Made by a program: the position numbers and the translations under genes
Notes under the pieces: model-generated
Seen by the model: the letters and a program-made list of their open reading frames with translations, nothing else
Database searches by the model: none
Told to the model about the DNA's origin: nothing
Shown: one piece after another, positions 1 through 5,943 of the stretch
Layout of the letters: every line of letters starts with the position of its first letter
Numbering within the stretch: position 1 is the stretch's first letter
From: Frankiaceae bacterium
Lineage (GTDB): Bacteria; Actinomycetota; Actinomycetes; Mycobacteriales; SCTD01
Direction: 5' to 3'
Assembly (NCBI GenBank): GCA_026786045.1
Contig: JAJAYV010000185.1
Coordinates: 1 to 8,387, forward strand
DNA: 8,387 bases

Positions 1-163
1 GGTCGGTGCCGGCGCGCAGGACGGCGAGCGTGGCGGCCCGGTAGGTCGCGCCGGTGTCGACGTAGCGCCAGCCGAGGCGGCGGGCGAGGTCGCGGGCGAC
101 GGTGCTCTTGCCCGACCCCGAGGGCCCGTCCAGCGCGATGACCAGGGTCGTCGCAGGTGTCAC
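1..163 (-). CDS. cmk: Cytidylate kinase, N-terminal part (cut by window edge)
   Basis: Cytidylate kinase phosphorylates CMP and dCMP with ATP in the cytosol, feeding pyrimidine nucleotide recycling. Only the first 54 codons are inside the window; the family is usually about 220 residues. The visible part begins with a beta strand (LVIALDG) followed by a P-loop, GPSGSGKST, at residues 13-21. It continues with the helix VARDLARRLGW and the segment YVDTGATYRAATL, which corresponds to the CMP-kinase motif usually written as DTGAMYRA. The GTG start at 161-163 is preceded by an AAGGAG ribosome binding site (complement of 168-173, four bases upstream). It follows tyrA by 63 bases on the same strand. 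In many actinobacteria the next gene would be der (engA), but that lies outside this window. The assignment is secure from the motif and from the scpA-scpB-rluB-cmk order. Confidence 0.93.
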   Translation of the reverse strand, partial: MTPATTLVIALDGPSGSGKSTVARDLARRLGWRYVDTGATYRAATLAVLRAGTD

Positions 164-226
164 GTCGCTCCTTGGTCGGCGGGGTGGTCGGGAGATCAGC
201 CTAGTTGCGGGGCTGCCCGGGGCCGC

Positions 227-1273
227 TCAGCCGCCGACGACGTCCCAGCCGGCCGCGGCGAGGGCGGTGCGCGCCTGCGCCTGTGCGGACAGGTGGACGA
301 GCAGCTCGATCACGCCGGTCGGGCGGCCGGGCAGGTGCTCGACCCGGACGTCCTCGACGTTGATGCCGGCCTGCGCGGCGCTGGCCAGCACCCCGGCCAG
401 CTGACCCGGGGAGTCCGGCACGGCGACCGGGACGACGACGAAGTCGCGGTCGTGCTCGCCGCGCTTGCGCGGGACGAGCCGCCGGCCGGCGTTCCCACGA
501 CGCAGCAGGTCCTCGACGGCGGCCGGATCGGCCCGGTCCAGAGCGTCGGCGGCGATGGCGAGCTCGCGGGACAGCTCCCGTACCAGCGGGGCGACGGCCG
601 CGGCGTTCTGGCGGAGCACCTCGACCCAGAGCGCAGGGTCGCTGGCCGCGATGCGCGTGGTGTCCTGCAGCCCCGGGCCGGCCAGGGCGAGCTCCTCCCC
701 CTGAGCGGCGAGCACGGCGGCGACGGCCGACGCGGCGACCTGCGGCAGGTGGCTGACCCGTGCGACAGCGGCGTCGTGCTGCTCCGCGGTGAGCTCGACC
801 GGCTCGGCGCCGCAGGCCAGCGCCAGGTCGCGGACGGCCGCGAGCGCCCCGGGCGAGGTCTGCCCGCTCGGGCACAGCACCCACGGCCGCCCGGCGAACA
901 GCGAGGCCGACGCCGCCGTGGGGCCGGACTGCTCCTTGCCGGCCATCGGGTGGCTGCCGCAGACCCGCGCCAGGTCGACCCCCGACCCCGCCAGGTCGTC
1001 CTGCACCGCCCGCTGCACGGACGCCACGTGGCTGAAGGTCCCGCTCCGGTCCGCCAGGCGCCGTACGACGGACACGACGGCCGACGGCGACGCGGCCACC
1101 AGGCAGTGCGCGAACGCCTCCTCGCCGTCCCAGGCGCGACCGGCGCCGCGCTCCACGGCGACGGCGAGGTCGGCGGCCGACAGGTCGGACAGCACGACGT
1201 CGCTCTGCCCGCGCAGCGCGAGCCCGACGGAGGTGCCGATCAGCCCGGTCCCGACGACCAGCAGGTCGGCCAC
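227..1273 (-). CDS. tyrA: Prephenate dehydrogenase with C-terminal ACT domain
   Basis: Oxidises prephenate to 4-hydroxyphenylpyruvate with NAD(P)+, committing chorismate to tyrosine. The 348-residue protein opens with a Rossmann strand and dinucleotide loop (VVGTGLIGTS, residues 6-15). It carries the substrate-site motif GSHPMAGKE at 106-114, whose His108 corresponds to the catalytic histidine of the family. Further motifs are SHLPQ at 174-178 and TTRIA at 205-209, whose Arg207 should bind prephenate. Residues about 278-348 form an ACT domain (VVVPVAVPDSPGQLAGVL onwards), which in this family usually senses tyrosine, so feedback inhibition is inferred. The start is GTG, and I see only a weak ribosome binding site, but the aroH stop lies four bases upstream, so translation is probably coupled. 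Two motif variants stand out: HVASVQ at 82-87 where D-x-x-SVK is commonly seen, and SHLPQ where SHLPH is common. The rest looks intact. Confidence 0.94.
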   Translation of the reverse strand: MADLLVVGTGLIGTSVGLALRGQSDVVLSDLSAADLAVAVERGAGRAWDGEEAFAHCLVAASPSAVVSVVRRLADRSGTFSHVASVQRAVQDDLAGSGVDLARVCGSHPMAGKEQSGPTAASASLFAGRPWVLCPSGQTSPGALAAVRDLALACGAEPVELTAEQHDAAVARVSHLPQVAASAVAAVLAAQGEELALAGPGLQDTTRIAASDPALWVEVLRQNAAAVAPLVRELSRELAIAADALDRADPAAVEDLLRRGNAGRRLVPRKRGEHDRDFVVVPVAVPDSPGQLAGVLASAAQAGINVEDVRVEHLPGRPTGVIELLVHLSAQAQARTALAAAGWDVVGG

Positions 1274-1277
1274 GCCG

Positions 1278-1640
1278 TCAGCTCGGCAGGTCGCGGCGCA
1301 GCGCCGCGGCGCCGCGCAGGTAGACGTGGTGGATGTCGGCGCGCGGCAGCTCGGTCTCGACGTGGGCCAGCAGCCGCACCACGCGCGGCATCGCGCCGGC
1401 GACGGAGATCTCGGTCGCGCACATCAGCGGCACGTCGACGAAGCCGAGCTGGCGCGCGGCGTAGGCCGGGAACTCCGAGGTGAGGTCCGGCGTGGCCGTG
1501 AAGACCACGCTGATGAGGTCCTCCTGGCCCAGGCCGTTGCGGTCGAGCACGGCGCGCAGCAGCTCGGTGGTCGCGTCGAGCACCTGCTGGCGCTCGTCCG
1601 CGTCGACCTGGATCGCGCCCCGGACCGCTCTCACTGCCAT
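1278..1640 (-). CDS. aroH: Chorismate mutase, AroH class
   Basis: Rearranges chorismate to prephenate, the substrate of the adjacent tyrA product. The protein is the small monofunctional AroH type known from Bacillus subtilis, a trimer with active sites between subunits. Compared from memory with the B. subtilis enzyme, the key residues line up: Arg7 (in AVRAVRGA), Arg63, Cys74, Glu77 (in CATEISVAGAMP), Arg89, Tyr107 (in HHVYLRGA) and Arg115. I chose the ATG at 1638-1640, giving 120 residues, because it puts the active-site arginine at position 7 exactly as in the family. A GTG three codons upstream (1647-1649) is possible but has an AGG directly against it rather than a spaced ribosome binding site. 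The gene sits 45 bases after rluB and four bases before tyrA, so it is likely cotranscribed with both. Confidence 0.93.
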   Translation of the reverse strand: MAVRAVRGAIQVDADERQQVLDATTELLRAVLDRNGLGQEDLISVVFTATPDLTSEFPAYAARQLGFVDVPLMCATEISVAGAMPRVVRLLAHVETELPRADIHHVYLRGAAALRRDLPS

Positions 1641-1641
1641 G

Positions 1642-1659
1642 CCCGCCACCCTAGGCGGG
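1642..1659 (-). promoter_or_regulatory. Hairpin over the aroH ribosome binding region
   Basis: CCCGCC at 1642-1647 pairs with GGCGGG at 1654-1659 around a six-base loop, directly upstream of the aroH ATG. On the minus-strand transcript the only Shine-Dalgarno-like bases (GGTGG) fall partly in this stem. It could lower aroH translation. There is no uridine run, so it does not look like a terminator. In DNA this GC-rich a short hairpin may be chance. Confidence 0.25.
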
Positions 1660-1685
1660 GCTCGCGGTCCAGCCCGGGAGGCCGG

Positions 1686-2435
1686 CTACATCCCGACGAG
1701 CGTGAACAGCCCGGCCAGCTCGTCGCGGGTGAGCACGCGGATCTTGCCGGGCTTCTGGTTGCCCAGGTGGACCCCGCCGACGGCGGTGCGCAGCAGCCGC
1801 TGCACCGGGTGGCCGACCTCGGCGAGCGCACGGCGCACGATGTGCTTGCGGCCCTCGTGCAGCACCACTTCGAGCAGCAGCTTGTTGGACGTCGAGTCCA
1901 CGATCTTGAACGCGTCGAAGCGCACGATGCCGTCGTCGAGCTCGACGCCCTCGCGCAGCCGCTTGCCGACGCCCTTCTCCATCGGGCCGAGCACCTCGGC
2001 CAGGTAGGTCTTGGGCACCTCGTACGACGGGTGGGACAGCCGGTGCGCCAGCTCGCCGTCGTTGGTGAGCAGCAGCAGGCCCTCGGTGTCGGCGTCGAGC
2101 CGGCCGACGTGGAACAGCCGCTCGACGCGGTCGCGGACCAGGTCGCCGACGGTGGGCCGGCCCTCCGGGTCGGTCATGGCGGTGACGTAACCGCGCGGCT
2201 TGTTCATCGCGAGGTAGACGTTGCCGGCGGCGGTGTTGATGCGCATCGAGTCGACCCGGATCACGTCGGTGTCAGGGTCGACGCGGCGGCCCTGCTCGAG
2301 GACCGGCTCGTCGTTCACGGAGACGCGGCCGGCCTCGATCATCGCCTCGCAGGCGCGCCGGGAGCCGACGCCGGCGGCGGCGAGCACCTTCTGCAGACGG
2401 ATCCCGTCGGCGGTGCCGTCGTTCTTGGTGGCCAT
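1686..2435 (-). CDS. rluB: Ribosomal large-subunit pseudouridine synthase, RsuA/RluB family
   Basis: Converts a uridine of 23S rRNA to pseudouridine; in characterised RluB enzymes the target is in helix 80-93 near the peptidyl transferase centre. The 249-residue protein begins with a short acidic leader, then an S4 RNA-binding domain at about 12-60 (RLQKVLAAAGVGSRRACE, then GRVSVND). The synthase domain starts around residue 73 with YLAMNKPRGYV. It holds the signature HVGRLDADTEGLLLLTNDG; Asp114 in GRLD is the catalytic aspartate. Later motifs are YEVPKTYLAEV at 138-148 and HEGRKHIVRRAL at 193-204, both standard. The ATG start has AAGGA (complement of 2446-2450) ten bases upstream. The gene begins 18 bases after scpB, as in most actinobacteria. 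RluB versus the paralogous RsuA/RluE/RluF specificity is inferred from the scpB neighbourhood rather than from sequence alone. Confidence 0.93.
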   Translation of the reverse strand: MATKNDGTADGIRLQKVLAAAGVGSRRACEAMIEAGRVSVNDEPVLEQGRRVDPDTDVIRVDSMRINTAAGNVYLAMNKPRGYVTAMTDPEGRPTVGDLVRDRVERLFHVGRLDADTEGLLLLTNDGELAHRLSHPSYEVPKTYLAEVLGPMEKGVGKRLREGVELDDGIVRFDAFKIVDSTSNKLLLEVVLHEGRKHIVRRALAEVGHPVQRLLRTAVGGVHLGNQKPGKIRVLTRDELAGLFTLVGM

Positions 2436-2453
2436 AGGGGGTCGGTCCTTCGA

Positions 2454-3011
2454 CTACTGGGAGGTGGAGGCGTCGTCGAGCTCGGAGAGCTCGGGCAGGA
2501 GCGGCGCGAGCGCGGGCAGGTCGTCGAGCGACTGCAGGCCGAGCCGCTCCAGGAACAGCGGGGTGGTGCGGTAGAGCGTGCCGGCGCTGTCGGGGTCCTG
2601 GCCGGCGTCGGCGATGAGGCCGCGGGCGAGCAGGGTGCGCACCACGCCGTCCACGTTCACGCCGCGGACGGCGCTGACCCGTGCGCGGGTCACGGGTTGA
2701 CGGTAGGCGATGACGGCCAAGGTCTCGAGCGCCGCCTGCGTGAGGCGGGCCTGCTGGCCGTCCAGGACGAAGCGCTCGACGTACGGCGCGCAGTCCGCGC
2801 GGGTGTAGAGCCGCCAGCCGCCGGCGACCAGCCGCAGCTCGAAGCCGCGGCCCGAACGGGCGTAGTCCTCGACCAGCTCCTGGAGCACCCGCTCGACCTC
2901 GGCGGTCGGCTGCTCGGCGACCTGGGCGAGCACGGCGGCGGGCACCGGCTCGTCGGTGACGAGCAGGACCGCCTCCAGGACGGCCTGCAGCGGGGGTACG
3001 TCCTCGGTCAT
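2454..3011 (-). CDS. scpB: Segregation and condensation protein B
   Basis: ScpB dimerises and binds ScpA to form the kleisin complex that closes the SMC ring, compacting and separating daughter chromosomes in the nucleoid. The 185-residue protein has the expected pair of winged-helix domains. The first covers about 7-80 (PLQAVLEAVLLVTDEPVPAA, then GGWRLYTR). The second covers about 88-155 and contains the hallmark ARLTQAALETLAVIAYRQPV followed by the RGVNVDGVVRTLLARGLI helix-turn-helix and the wing TLYRTTPLFL. A short acidic tail follows. The ATG overlaps the scpA stop in an ATGA arrangement and has a strong AGGAGG (complement of 3016-3021) four bases upstream, inside the end of scpA. This implies tightly coupled, balanced production of the two subunits. 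Length and motifs are normal. Confidence 0.95.
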   Translation of the reverse strand: MTEDVPPLQAVLEAVLLVTDEPVPAAVLAQVAEQPTAEVERVLQELVEDYARSGRGFELRLVAGGWRLYTRADCAPYVERFVLDGQQARLTQAALETLAVIAYRQPVTRARVSAVRGVNVDGVVRTLLARGLIADAGQDPDSAGTLYRTTPLFLERLGLQSLDDLPALAPLLPELSELDDASTSQ

Positions 3012-3850
3012 GCGTCCTCCTGCTGCGGGTCCTGAGCGCTCTCGCCGGTGTCGCCGGTCCAGCGCAGGTGCAGGTCGCCGAGTGCCTCGACCTGCTCGAA
3101 GCTCACGACGGCCTCGCGGTAGAGCTCGAGCAGGCCGAGGAAGCGCGCGACGACCTCCAGCGTGCTGGTGCAGTCGGCGGTGAGGCTGCGGAACGAGCCG
3201 CCGCCGGTGCGCCGCAGCCGCTCGCGCAGCAGCGCGGTCTGCTCGCGGACGCTGACCGTCCCGCCGTGGACGTGGTCGACGGCGACCTCGACCTCGGGCC
3301 GCGGCGCCAGGGCCGCCGCGGCCAGCGCGGCGAACTGCTCCGGGCCCAGGCCCAGCAGCACCTCCGGCAGCAGCCCGGCGAAGCGCGGCTCGAGCGCCAC
3401 CGAGCGCGGGTAGCGGACCGACTCGCCGGCCATCAGCGCGGCCATCTGCGCCGCCGCCTGCTTGTAGGCGCGGTACTGCAGCAGCCGGGCGAAGAGCAGG
3501 TCACGGGCCTCGAGCAGAGCGAGGTCCTCCTCGTCCTCCACCGCACCGGAGGGCAGCAGCCGGGCCGCCTTGAGGTCGAGCAGCGTGGCCGCGACGACGA
3601 GGAACTCCGTCGCCTGGCCGAGGTCCCAGCTGGAGCCGAGCGCGCGGATGTGCGCGATGAACTCGTCGGTGACCTGCGACAGCGCCAGCGTCGTGACGTC
3701 GAGCTGGTGCTTGGCGATGAGGCCGAGCAGCAGGTCGAACGGCCCCTCGTACTGGTCGAGGTGGACCGAGAAGACAGCGCCGGCGTCCGGCCCGGCGGCG
3801 GGGCCGGCCGCGGCCTCGTCCACCACGTCGTCCACCACGTCGCTAGGCAC
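3008..3850 (-). CDS. scpA: Segregation and condensation protein A (kleisin)
   Basis: ScpA is the kleisin subunit that bridges the two heads of the SMC dimer, together with ScpB. The 280-residue protein has the N-terminal family motif YEGPFDLLLGLIAKHQLDV at 34-52, which contacts the SMC neck. EFLVVAATLLDLKAARLLP follows at 82-100, and the C-terminal winged helix at about 230-264 (VVARFLGLLELYREAVVSFEQ) contacts the SMC head. The middle (about 101-200) is acidic and alanine-rich, as expected for the ScpB-binding linker. Its GTG start at 3848-3850 overlaps the end of the upstream membrane-protein gene by eight bases. No clear ribosome binding site is visible and several in-frame GTG codons follow within a 12-base tandem repeat (3816-3839). 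The first 5 to 12 residues are therefore uncertain, and coupling to the upstream gene is likely. Confidence 0.95.
   Translation of the reverse strand: MPSDVVDDVVDEAAAGPAAGPDAGAVFSVHLDQYEGPFDLLLGLIAKHQLDVTTLALSQVTDEFIAHIRALGSSWDLGQATEFLVVAATLLDLKAARLLPSGAVEDEEDLALLEARDLLFARLLQYRAYKQAAAQMAALMAGESVRYPRSVALEPRFAGLLPEVLLGLGPEQFAALAAAALAPRPEVEVAVDHVHGGTVSVREQTALLRERLRRTGGGSFRSLTADCTSTLEVVARFLGLLELYREAVVSFEQVEALGDLHLRWTGDTGESAQDPQQEDA
3816..3839. repeat. 12-base perfect tandem duplication in the scpA start region
   Basis: The unit TCGTCCACCACG occurs twice in direct succession. In the scpA frame it encodes a repeated D-V-V-D run near residues 4-11 and supplies several alternative in-frame GTG codons. 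It may be a recent slippage duplication. It makes the exact scpA start hard to fix. Confidence 0.7.
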
Positions 3851-4514
3851 CCGTGACCAGGCGGACCAGCGGTCCGGCCAGCGTGTCGAGGAGGGTGGGC
3901 AGCAGCGCCTGCGGGCCGCCGAGCGGGATGAGCAGCAGCGCGAGCAGGACCGCGATGCCGATGTTGCGCTCGACCAGCTGGTACTCCGCCTTCTGCCAGC
4001 CGGGGCTGCGCGGGGCCAGCCCGAACAGCAGCCGGCCGCCGGGCAGCGGCGGGATCGGGACGAGCGCGAGCAGGCCGGTCATGAGGTTCGCGAGGCCGAG
4101 GACGAGCAGGGCGCGGGCGCCGAGCTCGAGGTCGACCCCCGACTGCAGCAGCCGGCTCGGCGAGCCGAGGCGGATCCCGCCGTAGAGCACGCCCAGCGCG
4201 GCAAGCGCGGCCAGCCCGACGACGAGGTTGGCCACCGCGCCGGCCAGCAGCACCTTGACCAACGCCGGGCGGCGCCGGCGGTCCGGCGGCTCGACCGGCC
4301 GGGACCACCCGATCCCGGCGATCGCGGCCGCGACGGCGCCGAACGGGTCGACGTGCCGTCGAGGGTCGGGCGTCGTGCGGCGCTCGGCGACCACTGCCCG
4401 ATCGCCCTCGCGCCGGGCGACGACCGAGGTGACCCAGCCGTGCAGGGTGACCGCGAGCAGGAAGGCCACCAGGAGCAGGACAAGGGAGAGCGGGTCCCCC
4501 AGGGCGTACAGCAC
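3843..4514 (-). CDS. Membrane protein of the M50/site-2-protease fold with catalytic residues lost
   Basis: A 223-residue polytopic membrane protein with hydrophobic stretches at about 7-32, 86-112, 132-158 and 185-209. Its layout follows actinobacterial site-2-protease-family proteins: the run RREGD, the TTPDPRRHVDPFGA block at 47-60 (usually LNPLRHIDPFGT), GIGWSRPV at 67-74 (usually FGWAKPV), a LAGAVANL helix at 90-97, and LVPIPPLPGGRLL at 151-163. The zinc-protease signature is broken. Where HExxH is expected the sequence reads AVTLH (21-25), keeping only the second histidine, and the third-ligand LDG reads LPG (158). Peptidase activity is therefore unlikely; a scaffold or binding role is inference. 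The GTG start has AGGAG (complement of 4520-4524) five bases upstream. The gene lies 18 bases after parA and overlaps scpA by eight bases. Confidence 0.82.
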   Translation of the reverse strand: MLYALGDPLSLVLLLVAFLLAVTLHGWVTSVVARREGDRAVVAERRTTPDPRRHVDPFGAVAAAIAGIGWSRPVEPPDRRRRPALVKVLLAGAVANLVVGLAALAALGVLYGGIRLGSPSRLLQSGVDLELGARALLVLGLANLMTGLLALVPIPPLPGGRLLFGLAPRSPGWQKAEYQLVERNIGIAVLLALLLIPLGGPQALLPTLLDTLAGPLVRLVTGA

Positions 4515-4532
4515 GTCAGCTCCTGCAGCGGC

Positions 4533-5729
4533 TCATCGGGCGAGCAGCTCCTTGGCCAGCTCGCGGTAGGCGTGCGCGCCGCCCGAGCTCGAGGCGTACG
4601 TCGTGATCGGCTCGCCGGCCACCGTCGTCTCGGGGAAGCGCACCGTGCGGTTGATCACCGTGTGGAAGACCTTGTCGCCGAAGGCCTCCACGACGCGGGC
4701 GAGCACCTCGCGCCCGTGCAGCGTCCGCGAGTCGTACATCGTGGCCAGGATGCCCTCGAGCTCGAGGCCGGGGTTGAGCCGCTCGCGGATCTTCTCGATC
4801 GTCTGGATGAGCAGCGCCACGCCGCGCAACGCGAAGAACTCGCACTCCGAGGGGATGATCACGCCGTGCGCGGCCGTCAGCGCGTTGATCGTCAGCAGGC
4901 CCAGGCTCGGCTGGCAGTCCACCAGGATCACGTCGTAGTCGTCCGACACGGTCGCGAGGGCCCGGGCCAGCGTCTGCTCGCGGGCGACCTCGTTGACCAG
5001 CTGCACCTCGGCGGCCGACAGGTCGATGTTGGCCGGCAGCAGATCCAGCCCCGGCACGTCGGTCGTGAGCAGGATGTCCTCGGCGCGGACGCCGGGCTCC
5101 ATGAGCAGGTTGTGCACGGTCTGCTCGAGCGCCAGCGGGTTGATGCCGAGGCCGACCGACAGCGCACCCTGCGGGTCGAAGTCGACGAGCAGGACCTTGC
5201 GGCCGTACTCCGCGAGCGCCGCGCCGAGGTTGATCGTGCTGGTGGTCTTGCCGACGCCGCCCTTCTGGTTGCAGACGGCGAGGATGCGGGCGGGGCCGTG
5301 CTTGCGGAGCCGCTTGGGCTCGGGGAACGTCGGGGTGACCCGGCCGGTCGGACCCACGCCGGCGGCCTGGCCGCGGGCGAGCGAGGACGGGATGGTGCCG
5401 GCCGGGGCCTTCTTGGCGACGCGGGCCTTCGCGGCCGGGGCCTTCTTCGCGGCGGGGGCCTTAGCGGCCGGGGCCTTCTTCGGGACCGGGGCCTTGGGGG
5501 TGGCCTTGTTCACCGTGGCCCTGGCAGCCGGGGCCGTGCGCGCGGGGGGCTGGGCGGTGGTCCTGCTCGCCGGAGCCTTGGCCGCGACCTGCGCCGCCTT
5601 CTTCGCGGGTGCCTTGGCCGCGCCCGGGACGGCGACGGTCCGGCCTCCGGTGGCGGAGACCGTACGACCGGCGGCGCGCGGCGAGGCCGCGGCGCGCGAG
5701 GTGCGGCCGCCCGGGGAGGACGCAGGCAT
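4533..5729 (-). CDS. ParA/Soj-family ATPase with a lysine/alanine/proline-rich N-terminal tail
   Basis: A deviant-Walker ATPase of the ParA/MinD group, which bind DNA nonspecifically as ATP dimers and move or position cargo. The 398-residue protein has a full ParA domain at about 147-398. It shows the deviant Walker A QKGGVGKTT at 155-163 (signature Lys156, P-loop Lys161), Walker A' DFDPQG at 183-188, and Walker B VILVDCQPSLG at 267-277. SECEFFALRGVALL follows at 294-307. Residues 1-140 are extra compared with the roughly 250-260 residues of Soj: low-complexity, basic, histone-H1-like sequence with KKAPAAK repeats of 11-residue period. The ATG has GGAG (complement of 5734-5737) four bases upstream. 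No parB is in the window. This is probably the scp-linked second ParA (Mycobacterium tuberculosis Rv1708 type, from memory), not the origin parAB ATPase, so I give no symbol. Confidence 0.9.
   Translation of the reverse strand: MPASSPGGRTSRAAASPRAAGRTVSATGGRTVAVPGAAKAPAKKAAQVAAKAPASRTTAQPPARTAPAARATVNKATPKAPVPKKAPAAKAPAAKKAPAAKARVAKKAPAGTIPSSLARGQAAGVGPTGRVTPTFPEPKRLRKHGPARILAVCNQKGGVGKTTSTINLGAALAEYGRKVLLVDFDPQGALSVGLGINPLALEQTVHNLLMEPGVRAEDILLTTDVPGLDLLPANIDLSAAEVQLVNEVAREQTLARALATVSDDYDVILVDCQPSLGLLTINALTAAHGVIIPSECEFFALRGVALLIQTIEKIRERLNPGLELEGILATMYDSRTLHGREVLARVVEAFGDKVFHTVINRTVRFPETTVAGEPITTYASSSGGAHAYRELAKELLAR
5401..5480 (-). repeat. 33-base periodic repeat inside the parA-like gene
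   Basis: The 14-base string GCCGGGGCCTTCTT occurs at 5401-5414, 5434-5447 and 5467-5480, exactly 33 bases apart, with related sequence between. In the coding frame this gives KKAPA at residues 84-88, 95-99 and 106-110, an 11-residue period in the basic tail. A 33-base unit keeps the frame, so copy number could vary between strains without breaking the gene. Confidence 0.75.
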
Positions 5730-5793
5730 GGGTCTCCAGATCGCTTCGCCGATGGGAGGGCGTGACGGCTCACCTCGGCGAGCGTCGCGCGGG

Positions 5794-5823
5794 ACTCTAC
5801 GGGGCGCCGCGCGTGCGGATCAA
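5794..5823 (-). promoter_or_regulatory. Possible promoter for the parA-to-cmk operon
   Basis: Read on the minus strand, TTGATC (complement of 5818-5823) and TAGAGT (complement of 5794-5799) are separated by 18 bases. They resemble -35 TTGAC and actinobacterial -10 TANNNT elements. The predicted start of transcription is roughly 60 bases upstream of the parA ATG. The position is sensible because the gap to xerD is the largest in the gene run. The match is partial and untested. Confidence 0.4.
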
Positions 5824-5844
5824 CGCGTTCCGCACCGCCACCCC

Positions 5845-5909
5845 GTGATCCACGTGGCGTTCCAGGTGCTTCCGGGCCGCGGATCCACCCGCAATCTCAC
5901 GTGGATCAC
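5845..5909. repeat. Inverted pair of CACGTG-centred sites between xerD and parA
   Basis: GTGATCCACGTG at 5845-5856 and its exact reverse complement CACGTGGATCAC at 5898-5909 flank a 41-base spacer. Each copy contains the palindrome core CACGTG and one good half of an ideal GATCCACGTGGATC. A further GATCCAC lies at 5882-5888. The pair sits upstream of the putative parA promoter. The core is that of the parS partition site (TGTTTCACGTGAAACA), but the flanks differ. A binding site for a ParB-like protein or a regulator is inference. Confidence 0.6.
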
Positions 5910-5943
5910 CGGGCGACGCAACGGGGGCGCACGACCCGCCGGG

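Noticed and set aside
164..226. Possible promoter for cmk in the gap after tyrA (TAGGCT on the minus strand).
   Set aside because: No -35 element at a suitable distance; the gap is short and readthrough is the simpler explanation.
789..3035. Very long plus-strand open frame (748 codons) opposite tyrA to scpB.
   Set aside because: It is antisense to five conserved genes, has low-complexity Arg/Ala/Gly composition, and is expected in GC-rich DNA with codon bias.
5401..5480. 33-base periodic repeat as a CRISPR or mobile-element signature.
   Set aside because: The repeat is in frame inside parA and explained by the KKAPA peptide period; there are no unique spacers of CRISPR type.
3570..5765. 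Long plus-strand open frame (731 codons) opposite scpA, the M50-like gene and parA.
   Set aside because: Same shadow effect; the glycine-rich part mirrors the Lys/Ala tail of ParA, and no domain is recognisable.
5845..5909. Reading the 12-base inverted repeat as a transcription terminator of xerD.
   Set aside because: The 41-base loop is too long and no uridine run follows; the CACGTG palindromes fit a protein-binding site better.
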